A stretch of 61,966 bases of DNA from CAWUIO01 sp963922455 (GCA_963922455.1 CAWUIO010000026.1:1-61966), one strand, 5' to 3'. Numbered from the stretch's first letter, positions 15,155 through 24,469 are shown. Program-made: numbers and translations. Notes: generated from the sequence alone by a model not told the origin.

Positions 15155-16669
15155 ATGGTAGCCTTTACTATATCTAGAAAACAACGTATACTCCTCGGAC
15201 TCAGTTTGGCCAATGCTATTTTTATGCTTTGGCTTGCCTTCTTTTTACTTTCCATTCCGTACGTACTCCCTGATGAGTACGTTTTAGTACGGTACTCTTC
15301 TGTGACTAAAAACCTCATCTTGGGCCTGGAAGAAAAACCCGATACCAATCGTTTTCTTTTCATTAACGTAGCCTGGGATAAGGTGCTGGCCGATAAATAT
15401 GACCCTTTGGTGCCTGGGTATACCATCGGGAACGAGCCCATTACCGATCGGGCCAAACTGGTAGGCCTGCTCCAATTACTGCAAGCCAATCCTAATTATG
15501 AGTTTCTGGTACTCGATATTTACTTAATTGGCAATACCGATCACGACTCCTCCCTCACGGCCTTAATCAACAGCATGGATAATGTCCTGGTGTCCTATCA
15601 CCGGGACGATGCCGATGTACCCCAACCTCCCGACCTGAAAATCAAACACATTGGCCTTTCGGATATTGAAAAAGTAGATGATAAGTGCTTGAAGTTTAAG
15701 ATATTTTTTAACGATTCGCTTAAAACTACCCCCCTCCTGATGTACGAGAAGGTGAGTGGCAAAAAATTTGACCACCGAGGCTTGTTTTACTCAATAGGCA
15801 AAAAATCAGTCCTTAACTCCTTTATTTTAGATTACCGCATCCGGAATTTTGATTACATGCAAAACCGCTACCCCAAAGTGCATTTGGGAGAGTGGATCAA
15901 TCCGGCTTATCAAATTTTTCCAACCATCGATGAAAGTATCTTTGACCAACTGGAAGACCTGGAAGGCTTCGAGGAAGAAGGTGGCGAAGGGGAAACATCA
16001 GACAGCTTGTTGCCAGCCGAAGACGACCTAGAAGCCGAAATCGGGGACATAGATTTACAAGACTTCCCCGAGGAAGATCTGCCAGAACCCTTGCCCGAAG
16101 AAGGCCTCGAGGAAGAGTTTTCGGAATTTGATGAGGGTTTTGGCGAAGAAGAAGCCCCCATGAATTGGGCCAATGAGTACGACCCCATATTTTTAGACTC
16201 TTCTTATGTGCAAGATTATATCTACGGGCTCACCCAAGACCGGGTCATCTTTGTAGGTGACTTTGAAGACCGGGATGTGCACGAAACCATCTATGGGGAT
16301 ACGCCCGGACCTATCATTCTCTTAGATGCATTCTTGGCCCTGGAAGAGGGAGATAATCAAATCCGTATTCCTTTCGTGACCTTTTTGTTTATCTCATTTC
16401 TAACCATCTCCTATATCACCTTTCGCTACCGCACTGTGTATGGTTCTTGGCTGCGGGTAGCCACCTTTACCCGTCAGCGTAAAGAAAGTACCCTCTTGGA
16501 AAACTTGACCGTATACCTTATTTACTTCGGCTTGGTTTCCATTATTACGTTTTTCCTCTTCAACATCCACATAAGTGTTTTGGTATTGGCTTTTTATATG
16601 TATTCGCTGGAGAAAGCCCGCAATTATGTGGTAGATCACTTCAAAAAGAAAAATACCCAAGCTTCCTAA
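15155..16669 (+). CDS. CHASE2-like sensor membrane protein without a known output domain
   Basis: A 504-residue membrane protein. A TM helix (about 11-34) precedes a CHASE2-like extracytoplasmic domain: FLFINVAWDKVL (67-78), ITDRAKLVGLLQLLQ (96-110), EFLVLDIYLIG (116-126) and DRVIFVGDFEDRDVHETIYG (362-381) followed by PGPIILLDAFLAL. A strongly acidic Glu/Asp insert occupies about 259-335. Hydrophobic segments follow at about 404-424 and 451-485, and the tail is basic. Typical CHASE2 proteins continue into a kinase, cyclase or caspase-type effector; none is present here, so a partner protein may supply the output. CHASE2 assignment is by pattern. Confidence 0.72.
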   Translation: MVAFTISRKQRILLGLSLANAIFMLWLAFFLLSIPYVLPDEYVLVRYSSVTKNLILGLEEKPDTNRFLFINVAWDKVLADKYDPLVPGYTIGNEPITDRAKLVGLLQLLQANPNYEFLVLDIYLIGNTDHDSSLTALINSMDNVLVSYHRDDADVPQPPDLKIKHIGLSDIEKVDDKCLKFKIFFNDSLKTTPLLMYEKVSGKKFDHRGLFYSIGKKSVLNSFILDYRIRNFDYMQNRYPKVHLGEWINPAYQIFPTIDESIFDQLEDLEGFEEEGGEGETSDSLLPAEDDLEAEIGDIDLQDFPEEDLPEPLPEEGLEEEFSEFDEGFGEEEAPMNWANEYDPIFLDSSYVQDYIYGLTQDRVIFVGDFEDRDVHETIYGDTPGPIILLDAFLALEEGDNQIRIPFVTFLFISFLTISYITFRYRTVYGSWLRVATFTRQRKESTLLENLTVYLIYFGLVSIITFFLFNIHISVLVLAFYMYSLEKARNYVVDHFKKKNTQAS

Positions 16670-16689
16670 GAGCTTTAAGCATAGTTTAG

Positions 16690-16724
16690 GCCGGTGCACC
16701 TTCCTTGGTACATCGGCTTTTTTT
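16690..16724 (+). terminator. Intrinsic terminator after CHASE2-like gene
   Basis: GCCGGTGCACC ... GGTACATCGGC stem with one mismatch and a short loop, then seven T. Confidence 0.85.
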
Positions 16725-16743
16725 ATGTCTCCAAACCCTTGGA

Positions 16744-16873
16744 GGGGCTTCCCCGCGCAAAAAAAACTGGATCCGGGTTGTTCATGAGGCAGGGCGCGGG
16801 TCGGGCTTTCGCTACTCGCCGGCCCACCCGCAAAGCAGCATCGGGCTCAAACAGGCCGCTCTATCCCTAAGCC
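16744..16873 (-). repeat. Dispersed intergenic repeat, copy 6
   Basis: Reverse full copy with hairpin arms CCCGCGC/GCGCGGG. Its first module is of the GAGCCCGATGCTG...GCCGGCGAG subtype. It lies between convergent genes. Confidence 0.9.
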
Positions 16874-16941
16874 TTGAGAAGAAGCCATACAAGCCCTTGT
16901 CATCCCAGCACCCACAGGAACCAGATACCTTGAGGGATATT

Positions 16942-16968
16942 GCCTAGGGTATACATACAACCCTAGGC
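16942..16968. other. Hairpin between convergent genes
   Basis: GCCTAGGGT and ACCCTAGGC form a perfect 9-bp stem with a 9-nt loop, 24 bp past the stop of the Usp gene at 16992. There is no T-run, so it may only weakly terminate. Confidence 0.4.
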
Positions 16969-16991
16969 TAAGAAGCCAGGCCCGGGCCTAT

Positions 16992-17834
16992 CTACAAAGA
17001 AAATGTCAAAACCGGGCGGCTCAACTCATCGATGAGCACATCGGCGGTATGGCTATGATGGGTATATTCTAGGAGATTACCCATATGATGCGCCCCTAGG
17101 GCAACAATATCGGCCCTTACATCTTCGCAAAAGTGGGCAATGCCCGTTTCTATGGTAAAGTCGTCGTAGATATGAAAGGTATAGTTTTCCAGCGGATGTT
17201 TGCTCAAAAAGGTGTCTTTCATTTCTCTTATTCGGCGCGTATTGTAGAAGCTTCCCGGCGTATTAATGTAGACCAAATGAATTTGCGCCCCAAATAAAGC
17301 CTGCATACTTTTCAATTGGGCAAACACGGGATTGTTTTCGTCTTTTAGATCGCTGGCTAATACCAAATTCTTAAAGGAAGCCCCTTCTACTTTACTTCTA
17401 ACCGTCAAGACCGGGGTCTTCACATTGCGAATAATCCGGTCGGTACTCGAGCCAAATAGCATTTCTTCATAAATATGATGGACTTTTGAGCCTATCACCA
17501 CCAAATCGACGGCTTGTTCATCGGCGTAGCGCTGAATAAGCTCCGTTACATCCCCATTTTCTACAAAGCCCTGAATATCAAGGCTAGGATGGGCTTTTTG
17601 GGTTTCTTCTATTTGTTCTTGGGCATTGTTTTTAAGGACTTGGCAATAGTTTTCATCTTTGCTGGCATCCAGATAGGTTCCATCCTCTCCTACTTTGATA
17701 AACCGCTCCGGATTGATCACATGGAGCAATACAAGTTGGATGGTTTCTGATGACATTTCGGCAAATTGACGGACCAAATCCAAGGCATTGGACGCATGTT
17801 CACTAAAATCGGTAGGCAACAATAGCTTTTTCAT
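16992..17834 (-). CDS. Tandem-domain universal stress protein (1)
   Basis: A 280-residue cytosolic protein made of two UspA domains. Domain 1 begins MKKLLLPTDFSEHASNALDL and ends FGSSTDRIIRNVKTPVLTVR; domain 2 begins FKNLVLASDLKDENNPVFAQ and ends RPVLTFSL. Domain 1 lacks the GxxG of the ATP loop (GSKVHHIYEEMLFGSS), so nucleotide binding is doubtful. It sits just downstream of a second Usp gene on the same strand; a terminator separates the two. Usp pairs of this type are expected to be stress-induced. Confidence 0.93.
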   Translation of the reverse strand: MKKLLLPTDFSEHASNALDLVRQFAEMSSETIQLVLLHVINPERFIKVGEDGTYLDASKDENYCQVLKNNAQEQIEETQKAHPSLDIQGFVENGDVTELIQRYADEQAVDLVVIGSKVHHIYEEMLFGSSTDRIIRNVKTPVLTVRSKVEGASFKNLVLASDLKDENNPVFAQLKSMQALFGAQIHLVYINTPGSFYNTRRIREMKDTFLSKHPLENYTFHIYDDFTIETGIAHFCEDVRADIVALGAHHMGNLLEYTHHSHTADVLIDELSRPVLTFSL

Positions 17835-17872
17835 TAGGCAAAAAATTGATTATTCAAATGGATAAACCAAAT

Positions 17873-17907
17873 TAAATAAAAAGTGGCTCTTTGCTTGAGA
17901 GCCACTT
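17873..17907 (-). terminator. Intrinsic terminator after Usp gene 2
   Basis: On the minus strand AAGTGGCTCT and AGAGCCACTT form a perfect 10-bp stem with a 7-nt loop, followed by a T-rich run. It separates the two Usp genes. Confidence 0.8.
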
Positions 17908-17944
17908 CTTTTAATTATCAAATTAAACATTACACATTTCACGC

Positions 17945-18802
17945 TTAGCTTTTCAAATGTTTTAGCCCAATGGTCAAGACCGGTCGTTTGGCGTGATTGA
18001 CCACATCCTCGGCAATACTACCAGAAATCAGATGGGCCAGTCCGGTACGCTGATGGGTCGGTAAAATAATCATATCCACCTCGTGGTCCTGGGCAAAATA
18101 CAGGATACCGTTTTCTTCATTTATTTCATTGTACACGTGGAAGGTATAGTTTTCCAGTTGTGCTTTTTCTAGATACGCCGCCTTTCTTTGGGCAATTTCC
18201 CGGCTGGTATAAAAGTCGTTCGGGATATTGATGTACACCAAATGAAGATGAAAACCTAATAAAGCCTGTAAGCCTTTCACAAAGGGCAGCGCCTTTACCT
18301 GGTCTTCCTTCAGGTTGGTAGGCATAATAACGTTTTTCACTTGGCTAAGGTCAACTCCCTCGCGTATGGCAAGTACCGGGCAATGGGCTGTTCTGACCAT
18401 TTTTTCGGTATTAGAGCCAATCAAAATTTCATCCAGCCCACTTACCCCTTGGGTACCCATCACGATGAGGTCAATTTCTTCTTTTTTTACCATTTCATTG
18501 ATGATGGCAAAGACACTCCCCAGCTCTACGTGGGTCTCCACAGGTATATCTCCTGGCTTATTATCCTGAAGCATATTATCTAATAAGCCTTGGGCATTTT
18601 CCCGGAGATATTTAATGTATTTTTCTTCTACATTGGCATCAATATACATCCCATCCGTAGCTGCCACATAAGAACGAATAGGTTCTACTACATTGAGTAA
18701 GTAGATCTGTCCTCCCCCCTTCTGGGCCAGGTGTACCGCAGTACGGAAAGCCTCCTTTGCTGGGGCGGAAAAGTCGGTAGGTACTAATATTTTCTTGATC
18801 AT
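17945..18802 (-). CDS. Tandem-domain universal stress protein (2)
   Basis: A 285-residue protein with two UspA domains and clear similarity to its neighbour. Domain 1 keeps the full ATP-loop pattern G-x2-G-x9-GS in MGTQGVSGLDEILIGSNTEK, so this paralogue probably binds ATP where the other may not. Domain 2 has ILPTHQRTGLAHLISGSIAE followed by HAKRPVLTIG. The start ATG at 18802 gives the expected MIKKILVPTDFS. Retention of the ATP loop in one of two tandem copies suggests division of labour, which is inference. Confidence 0.94.
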   Translation of the reverse strand: MIKKILVPTDFSAPAKEAFRTAVHLAQKGGGQIYLLNVVEPIRSYVAATDGMYIDANVEEKYIKYLRENAQGLLDNMLQDNKPGDIPVETHVELGSVFAIINEMVKKEEIDLIVMGTQGVSGLDEILIGSNTEKMVRTAHCPVLAIREGVDLSQVKNVIMPTNLKEDQVKALPFVKGLQALLGFHLHLVYINIPNDFYTSREIAQRKAAYLEKAQLENYTFHVYNEINEENGILYFAQDHEVDMIILPTHQRTGLAHLISGSIAEDVVNHAKRPVLTIGLKHLKS

Positions 18803-18892
18803 GTCCTTAGTGTTTTTGTTTCTACTTCTAAACTACACTATTCCAATTACAGGAAAAATGACATTCATCAGAAATATACTACAAATTTTAAC

Positions 18893-19789
18893 TTAGAATA
18901 ACTGCCCCACTCCAAAAGTAAGTACATAAATCAAGGTGCTGATGGCCATTTGTTTTAGAAAAGGATCTAGGTCCTCGGAGCGGGTTTTTAACAAAACTGC
19001 CCGGGCATTTACCAGCAGCAAAGGAATGACCATCAGAAATAAATACTGCCAAGGACTGGAGTATGAAAAATACACGTACAGCACACTGCACATCAATCCG
19101 ATCAAGAGCAAGGCCCAATGATAGTACACGGCCCGAGCCCTGCCCAAGCGAACAGGTATTGAATTTTTGCCTGCCTTTTTATCCGACTCAATGTCCCGAA
19201 TATTATTCAAATTAAGTACGGCCGTAGCAAAGAGTCCGCAGCTCGCTGCCGGCAGGATGAGCCAGTAATGGAGAGTGCCCGCATGAAGATAATAAGTACC
19301 CAATACCCCTAAGCAGCCAAAAAACAGAAAGACGGAAATATCGCCTAAACCCATATACCCGTAGGGTCTTTTTCCTACGGTATACGTTATGGCGGCGGCA
19401 ATGGCCAAAAGGCCCAAACTTAAGAAGAGCCAGAAATCCTGCGGGCTACGCACCGAAATCCCCAACAAAGCCAATCCCGATACCAGCGAAAAGAAAGCAA
19501 ATAGGTAGATGGCCCTTTTCATGGCTTTGGCCGTGATTTTCCCCGCTTGTACCGTCCGGCTCGGCCCGGTTCGGTCCTCACTGTCGGCCCCGTGTTGAGT
19601 ATCGCCATAATCATTGGCTAGATTGGATAGGATTTGTAAAAAAATACTGGTCAGAACCGACAAAGCCAAGACCCATCCTCTAAAAACCCCATCGGCCGCG
19701 GCCAAGAAGCTTCCCATGCCAATGCACGCAAGGGCCAAGGGTAAAGTCCTCAAACGAAATGCTTCCAGCCAATCTTTAACCTGCGCCAT
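18893..19789 (-). CDS. menA: 1,4-dihydroxy-2-naphthoate polyprenyltransferase
   Basis: Integral membrane UbiA-type prenyltransferase that joins 1,4-dihydroxy-2-naphthoate to a polyprenyl diphosphate in menaquinone synthesis. It has 298 residues. The first Asp-rich motif is LANDYGDTQHGADSEDRTGP, followed by SRTVQAGKI; the second is NLNNIRDIESDKKAGKNSIP followed by VRLG. About eight hydrophobic segments are visible. The glutathione peroxidase gene ends 1 bp before it on the same strand, so they form an operon, linking a respiratory quinone and a peroxide-defence protein. Confidence 0.95.
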   Translation of the reverse strand: MAQVKDWLEAFRLRTLPLALACIGMGSFLAAADGVFRGWVLALSVLTSIFLQILSNLANDYGDTQHGADSEDRTGPSRTVQAGKITAKAMKRAIYLFAFFSLVSGLALLGISVRSPQDFWLFLSLGLLAIAAAITYTVGKRPYGYMGLGDISVFLFFGCLGVLGTYYLHAGTLHYWLILPAASCGLFATAVLNLNNIRDIESDKKAGKNSIPVRLGRARAVYYHWALLLIGLMCSVLYVYFSYSSPWQYLFLMVIPLLLVNARAVLLKTRSEDLDPFLKQMAISTLIYVLTFGVGQLF

Positions 19790-19790
19790 A

Positions 19791-20378
19791 TTATTCCAAG
19801 TCTAAGGCCTTCATAATTTCATCTCCAAAAGGGTCAGCCGAAGCTCCAAAAAAATGGGTCACCTGTCCCTGTTCATCAATCACATATTTGCAAAAATTCC
19901 AACTGGGGGCTTGATCAACAGTTCCATTGGCTTCTTTATTACTCAGCCAAACGTATAAAGGGTGTTGATCCCCTCCTTTCACCGATATTTTTTCAAACAT
20001 CTGAAAGGTAACCCCATAGTTTACCCGGCAAAACTCCTGAATTTCCTCGGCCGTTCCGGGCTCTTGCCCCCCAAAATTATTGGCGGGGAAGCCCAATACG
20101 GCTATTTGGCCACCAAACTGCTTATGCAATTCTTGTAATTGCTCATACTGAGGGGTGTAGCCACAGCGGGAGGCCACATTAACCACTAAGACTTTTTTTC
20201 CTTTATACTTTTCTAAGGAAATGTCTTCCTGTCCGTTGAGGGATTGTAAGGTAAAATCGTAAAATGATTTGGCTTCCATATTCGTCTTACTATCTTGTAT
20301 TTTATTTTGGGATTGGGCACACGATACCAAGCAAATCCCTAAAAATAAGGTGTATAATACCGCTTTTATAGTTCTCAT
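19791..20378 (-). CDS. Lipoprotein glutathione peroxidase (Cys type)
   Basis: A roughly 195-residue peroxidase with a lipoprotein signal ending CLVSC-A, so it acts in the periplasm or on a membrane rather than in the cytosol. The peroxidatic Cys is in VNVASRCGYTPQY. The segment FPANNFGGQEPG lacks the Cys found in FPCNQF of many thioredoxin-dependent members. The Trp/Asn site is in SWNFCKYVIDEQG, where a Cys also occurs. I chose the ATG at 20378, the start that leaves the shortest lead before the signal; 20393 is possible. It is upstream of menA in one operon. Confidence 0.92.
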   Translation of the reverse strand: MRTIKAVLYTLFLGICLVSCAQSQNKIQDSKTNMEAKSFYDFTLQSLNGQEDISLEKYKGKKVLVVNVASRCGYTPQYEQLQELHKQFGGQIAVLGFPANNFGGQEPGTAEEIQEFCRVNYGVTFQMFEKISVKGGDQHPLYVWLSNKEANGTVDQAPSWNFCKYVIDEQGQVTHFFGASADPFGDEIMKALDLE

Positions 20379-20618
20379 ACTTGACTTAATCAACGCCTGC
20401 CCCTTTTTGTTTTTTCTTTTTTAGAAAATAGGGCACCCTTGTCCGCTAAAAACTTAATACAATGTTAAACCAAAATCGTCTGAGTACGCTTCAGTATTGC
20501 CCCAGATTTTATTTGTATATTACTTTTTAGTTTCAAAATGACTGCATGGAGTGGATTCAGACCCCGCTGATGAGGCAATTTCACCCAGTCTAAACTCTTT
20601 ACATTAAACTATTGATTT

Positions 20619-23600
20619 ATGTTGCAACCCTACTTTTCCAAATGGCCAACTTACCTCTTGCAAGTGGGTATCGCTCTTTGTTTCCTCCTGAGTACCAGTA
20701 CCGGGAGCAAGGCCCAAAAGCTCGACATGGAGAAGCTAAAAGCTTTGAAACCCCGGGCCATTGGTCCCGCAGGGATGAGTGGCCGTATTACCGCCATTGA
20801 CGCCCGGGTAGACAATCCCAATATTATTTACACAGGTTCTGCCTCCGGAGGCCTCTGGATGTCAAAAGACGGAGGTATCTCTTGGAAACCCATTTTTGAC
20901 GATCAAAAAGCCGCTTCTATCGGAGCCGTAAAAATTGCTCCCAGCAACCCCGATATCGTCTGGGTAGGTACGGGAGAAGGGAATCCCCGCAATAGCTCCA
21001 CCGGGGGCTATGGCATCTACAAAAGTTTAGACGGTGGGCAAACCTGGGTGGCCATGGGGCTTGAAAAAACCCGGAACATCCACCGCATTTTAATTCACCC
21101 CGATAATCCCGATGTTGTCTTTGTCGCCGCTATTGGTTCCCCCTGGGGCGACCACCCCGAACGAGGGGTTTACAAAACCACCGACGGAGGAAAAACCTGG
21201 AATAAGGTTCTCTTCATCAATGAGCGTACCGGAGCCGCCGATTTGGTTATGGACCCCCAAAACCCCAATAAACTGATCGTAGCCATGTGGGAGCACCACC
21301 GCGATCCTTGGTTTTTTAAGTCTGGAGGAAAAGGTTCGGGGATGTATATCACCCACGATGGGGGAAATAACTGGAAGCAGGTAACGGCCCAAGAAGGGCT
21401 TCCCGAAGGAGACTTAGGCCGCATAGGCCTCGCCTTTGCCCCCAGCAAACCCGAAATAGTATACGCTATCGTGGAAGCCAAGAAAAACGGGTTCTACAAA
21501 TCAGAAAACGGAGGCCGTACCTGGAAAAAAGTAACCGATAAGGGTGATTTTGGCAACCGTCCCTTCTACTACTCCGAAATTTACGTAGACCCCCAAAACG
21601 AAAACCGTATTTACAGCCTCTACACCTACATTTCTAAAAGTGAAGACGGAGGCCGTACTTGGAAACAAATTGCCAATTACGGCAACCGGGTGCACCCCGA
21701 CCACCACGCCTATTGGATCAACCCCCAAGATCCCGATTTAATTATGAATGGAAATGACGGCGGAATGTTCATCAGCCGGGACGGGGGAGATAATTGGCGC
21801 TTTGTTGACAACATTCCCGTAGGCCAGTTTTACCACATCAATGTAGATATGGATTATCCCTACAATGTATACGGGGGAATGCAAGACAATGGCTCCTGGA
21901 AAGGCCCCGCCTATGTTTGGAAATACGCCGGTATCCGTAACTCTTACTGGCAGGAAATCAACTTCGGCGATGGTTTTGATGCCGTCGTTGACCCCAGTGA
22001 TCCCGAGTTTGTCTACACCATGTCGCAGCAGGGTTTTGTGACCCGGCGCCACTGGCCAACGGGCGATGGAAAATCCGTTCGCCCCGTGCACCCCGAGGGT
22101 ACCTTTCTGCGCTATAACTGGAATGCCGCGATTGCCCTAGATCCCTTTGATACAAAAACCGTCTACTTTGGTAGCCAGTTTGTCCATAAAAGTACCGACC
22201 AAGGCAGCACCTGGGAGATTATTTCACCCGACCTCACCAGCAATGATCCCGAAAAGCAAAAGCAAACCGAAAGTGGAGGGATTACCTACGATGCTACGGG
22301 GGCCGAAAACTTTACTACGATCTTGTGCATCACCCCAAGCCCCTTGGAAGAAGGCCTCCTCTGGGTAGGTACCGATGACGGCCAAGTCCAAATTACCCGG
22401 GACGGTGGAAAAACCTGGAATAATGTCATCAAAAACATCAAAGGGGTACCCGCCGGCACGTGGATTCCCCAAATCAAGGCCTCTAGCTATAAAGCCGGCG
22501 AAGCCTTCGTCGTATTTGAAGACCACCGCCGCGACAACTGGACACCCTATGTCTACCACACTGAAGATTACGGCAAGACCTGGACCCGAATCGTAGACGA
22601 AAATAAAGTATGGGGTTATGCCTTGGCTATTGTACAAGACCCGGTTGCCCCCAATCTGCTATTCCTCGGAACCGAATTTGGTCTGTACGTCAGCATTGAC
22701 AAAGGACAGAACTGGACCCCCTGGACCAACGATTATCCTACTGTATCGACCATGGACTTAGTCATCCATCCCCGTGAGCATGACCTAGTCATCGGTACCT
22801 TTGGCCGCGCTATCTTTGTTTTGGATGACATCCGTCCGCTTCGGGAAATGGCCCAAGAAGGTTTGAGCCTATTAGATAAGCCGGTGCACGCTTTTGCTCC
22901 CCCGGAGGCGGTCATGGCTTCGTATTTACAAGCAGCCGGTAGCCGTTTTTCGGCCCAAGGGATGTTTAGCGGAAAAAACCGCCCCGAAGGAGCCATGATT
23001 ACCTTCGCCCTCAAAGATGTTAAAATGAAAGGGAAGCCCGTGGCCCAAGCCGAGGGCGAGGCCGACCCGAGTGGCGTGGAGCCTAGTGGTACCCAAGAAG
23101 CCCAGGACATCCAGGCCGAAAAAGCCGATACGATGAAGATCAAGATGGAAGTACTCAATAGCCAAAAGGAAGTAATCCGGAGCCGTGAATTCACCCCCAA
23201 ACCCGGACTTAACCGAGTAAGCTGGGGCTTAGACCGCAAAAGCATCCGGATGGAATCTTGGCGATCACGACGCAATAACAACCGCGAACCCGGGGGCATT
23301 CCCGTAGTACCTGGCACCTATACGGTACGCTTTACTTACGGGGAAGACAAAGACTCCACCCAGATCAAGGTAATAGCCGACCCCCGTCGCAACTGGAAGC
23401 TCAGCGATATGCAAGCCAAGCAAGTCCTGATAGACGAGATGTTGGAAGAAGCCAAAAAATTCAATAAGGCCGTCAAGCAATTAAAAGAAGCCGACGAGAC
23501 GATCCAATTAGTGAGTAAAAACATGAAGGGCAAGGACGAGGCCAGCCAAGACCTTAAAAAACGGGGCAAGGCCCTTCGGGACACAATTGAATCCTATTTG

Positions 23601-23876
23601 GTAGCGATGATTGGTCGCAAGCCCGGATCTTTTCAAGGTATTTACCGAAATCCTGATGTCCTATCTGCTAAGGTGGGTGGGGCCATGCGCGGGCTAGGTG
23701 GCAACTTCGAAGCCCTCTCCCAGAGAGAAAAACTCTTGGTAGCTCAAGCCAAAGCCGCCCTCAAACCCGCCTTGGAGAAAGTCAATGCCTTCTTCGCCAA
23801 AGACTGGAAAGACTTCCGCGAGGCCGTAGAAGCCCAAAAGTTTAGTGTATTTAAGGATTACTCTAGCATTGAGTAG
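20619..23876 (+). CDS. VPS10/sortilin-like beta-propeller protein (paralogue 1)
   Basis: A 1085-residue secreted protein with a signal peptide ending GSKAQ. About eleven Asp-box motifs (SxDxGxxW) are spread over residues ~85-700, for example SKDGGISW, SLDGGQTW, TTDGGKTW, SEDGGRTW, STDQGSTW and TEDYGKTW, giving the multi-blade propeller of the VPS10/BNR class often auto-labelled glycosyl hydrolase. The C-terminal ~250 residues are helical. No catalytic residues are identifiable. A paralogue of nearly equal length lies at 49003. Peptide or glycan binding is likely; enzymatic activity is unproven. Confidence 0.85.
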   Translation: MLQPYFSKWPTYLLQVGIALCFLLSTSTGSKAQKLDMEKLKALKPRAIGPAGMSGRITAIDARVDNPNIIYTGSASGGLWMSKDGGISWKPIFDDQKAASIGAVKIAPSNPDIVWVGTGEGNPRNSSTGGYGIYKSLDGGQTWVAMGLEKTRNIHRILIHPDNPDVVFVAAIGSPWGDHPERGVYKTTDGGKTWNKVLFINERTGAADLVMDPQNPNKLIVAMWEHHRDPWFFKSGGKGSGMYITHDGGNNWKQVTAQEGLPEGDLGRIGLAFAPSKPEIVYAIVEAKKNGFYKSENGGRTWKKVTDKGDFGNRPFYYSEIYVDPQNENRIYSLYTYISKSEDGGRTWKQIANYGNRVHPDHHAYWINPQDPDLIMNGNDGGMFISRDGGDNWRFVDNIPVGQFYHINVDMDYPYNVYGGMQDNGSWKGPAYVWKYAGIRNSYWQEINFGDGFDAVVDPSDPEFVYTMSQQGFVTRRHWPTGDGKSVRPVHPEGTFLRYNWNAAIALDPFDTKTVYFGSQFVHKSTDQGSTWEIISPDLTSNDPEKQKQTESGGITYDATGAENFTTILCITPSPLEEGLLWVGTDDGQVQITRDGGKTWNNVIKNIKGVPAGTWIPQIKASSYKAGEAFVVFEDHRRDNWTPYVYHTEDYGKTWTRIVDENKVWGYALAIVQDPVAPNLLFLGTEFGLYVSIDKGQNWTPWTNDYPTVSTMDLVIHPREHDLVIGTFGRAIFVLDDIRPLREMAQEGLSLLDKPVHAFAPPEAVMASYLQAAGSRFSAQGMFSGKNRPEGAMITFALKDVKMKGKPVAQAEGEADPSGVEPSGTQEAQDIQAEKADTMKIKMEVLNSQKEVIRSREFTPKPGLNRVSWGLDRKSIRMESWRSRRNNNREPGGIPVVPGTYTVRFTYGEDKDSTQIKVIADPRRNWKLSDMQAKQVLIDEMLEEAKKFNKAVKQLKEADETIQLVSKNMKGKDEASQDLKKRGKALRDTIESYLVAMIGRKPGSFQGIYRNPDVLSAKVGGAMRGLGGNFEALSQREKLLVAQAKAALKPALEKVNAFFAKDWKDFREAVEAQKFSVFKDYSSIE

Positions 23877-23897
23877 TCAAGCCAGACCGGCTTTACA

Positions 23898-23934
23898 AAC
23901 CGTCAGCCTGCCATCAGGTTGGCGGTTTTTTTTT
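23898..23934 (+). terminator. Intrinsic terminator after VPS10-like gene 1
   Basis: AACCGTCAGCCTG-CCAT-CAGGTTGGCGGTT, a 13-bp stem with two G-T pairs, followed by about nine T. Confidence 0.94.
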
Positions 23935-23935
23935 A

Positions 23936-24063
23936 GGGGCAGCCCCCGGCGGTGAATGACCTTGCCTTGATGTCCTTTTAGTGCCGCCGGGGTCGGGCTT
24001 TCGCGACTCGCCGGCCCCCGCGCAACCAGCGGCGGGCTCAAACAAACGCTCTATCCCTCAGCC
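23936..24063 (-). repeat. Dispersed intergenic repeat, copy 7
   Basis: Reverse copy with hairpin arms CCCCGGCGG/CCGCCGGGG. The loop shares TTGCCTTGATGTCC and the adjoining AGTGCCGCC with copy 13 at 40389, so the two are close sisters. It directly follows the terminator. Confidence 0.9.
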
Positions 24064-24134
24064 AATTGAGAGCCGGGAGACGAGAAGCGGGAGGCACTAC
24101 GAGAGCAGAGAAGCGAGATGAGAGATAAGAGGAA
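24064..24134. repeat. GA-rich tract next to repeat copy 7
   Basis: Purine-rich sequence (GAGCCGGGAGACGAGAAGCG, then GAGAGCAGAGAAGCGAGATG) attached to the GGCT end of the repeat copy, in the same place as the purine tract beside copy 2. No matching pyrimidine arm is present here. Confidence 0.5.
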
Positions 24135-24152
24135 ATATGTCATAGCTACACC

Positions 24153-24247
24153 ATTTTGTTGTGAAGGATGTTCCGTAGAGGGTCATCCTAAACTTTTTCA
24201 TAAAAGGAAGTTCTCTAAACTGCTCCCCCCCTCCCTCAAGTTTAGCC
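24153..24247 (+). repeat. Left direct repeat flanking the BlaI-M56 locus
   Basis: Matches 25990-26107 in the same orientation, sharing ATGTTCCG, AAGTTCTCT-AACTGCT-type and CCCTCCCTCAAGTTTAGCC blocks with several small gaps. The copies bracket the BlaI and M56 genes. The rest of the gap to 24440 has one small hairpin (CGAGGC-TGGT-GCCTCG at 24335-24350) and no gene. Confidence 0.6.
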
Positions 24248-24469
24248 GATAGGCCTACACGTTAGAAAACATAAGGGAAGTTGGTAACTTCTCCTACCTC
24301 CTCTCAACAGCCAGAGGACTACTTGTTGACGTCACGAGGCTGGTGCCTCGCGACAGTAAACAACGGTCACAAAGAGCCGGTACAAGCACCGCTACGCATA
24401 TGATTGCGCCAGAGTGGGGTACTTTGATTCGAGTTGCTTATTAAAACTGGTTTTTCAGTTATGAAATTT

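Noticed and set aside
12654..16669. CBASS operon with a CD-NTase
   Set aside because: I looked for the GS-x-D-x-D nucleotidyltransferase motif in these genes as a partner for the STING protein and did not find it.
22733..23317. 194-codon antisense ORF in the VPS10-like gene
   Set aside because: Shadow of a GC-biased gene; the sense frame has a signal peptide and Asp boxes.
24335..24350. Possible small RNA hairpin in the gap before blaI-1
   Set aside because: A single 6-bp GC hairpin (CGAGGC-TGGT-GCCTCG) without a T-run or promoter is not enough to call an RNA gene.
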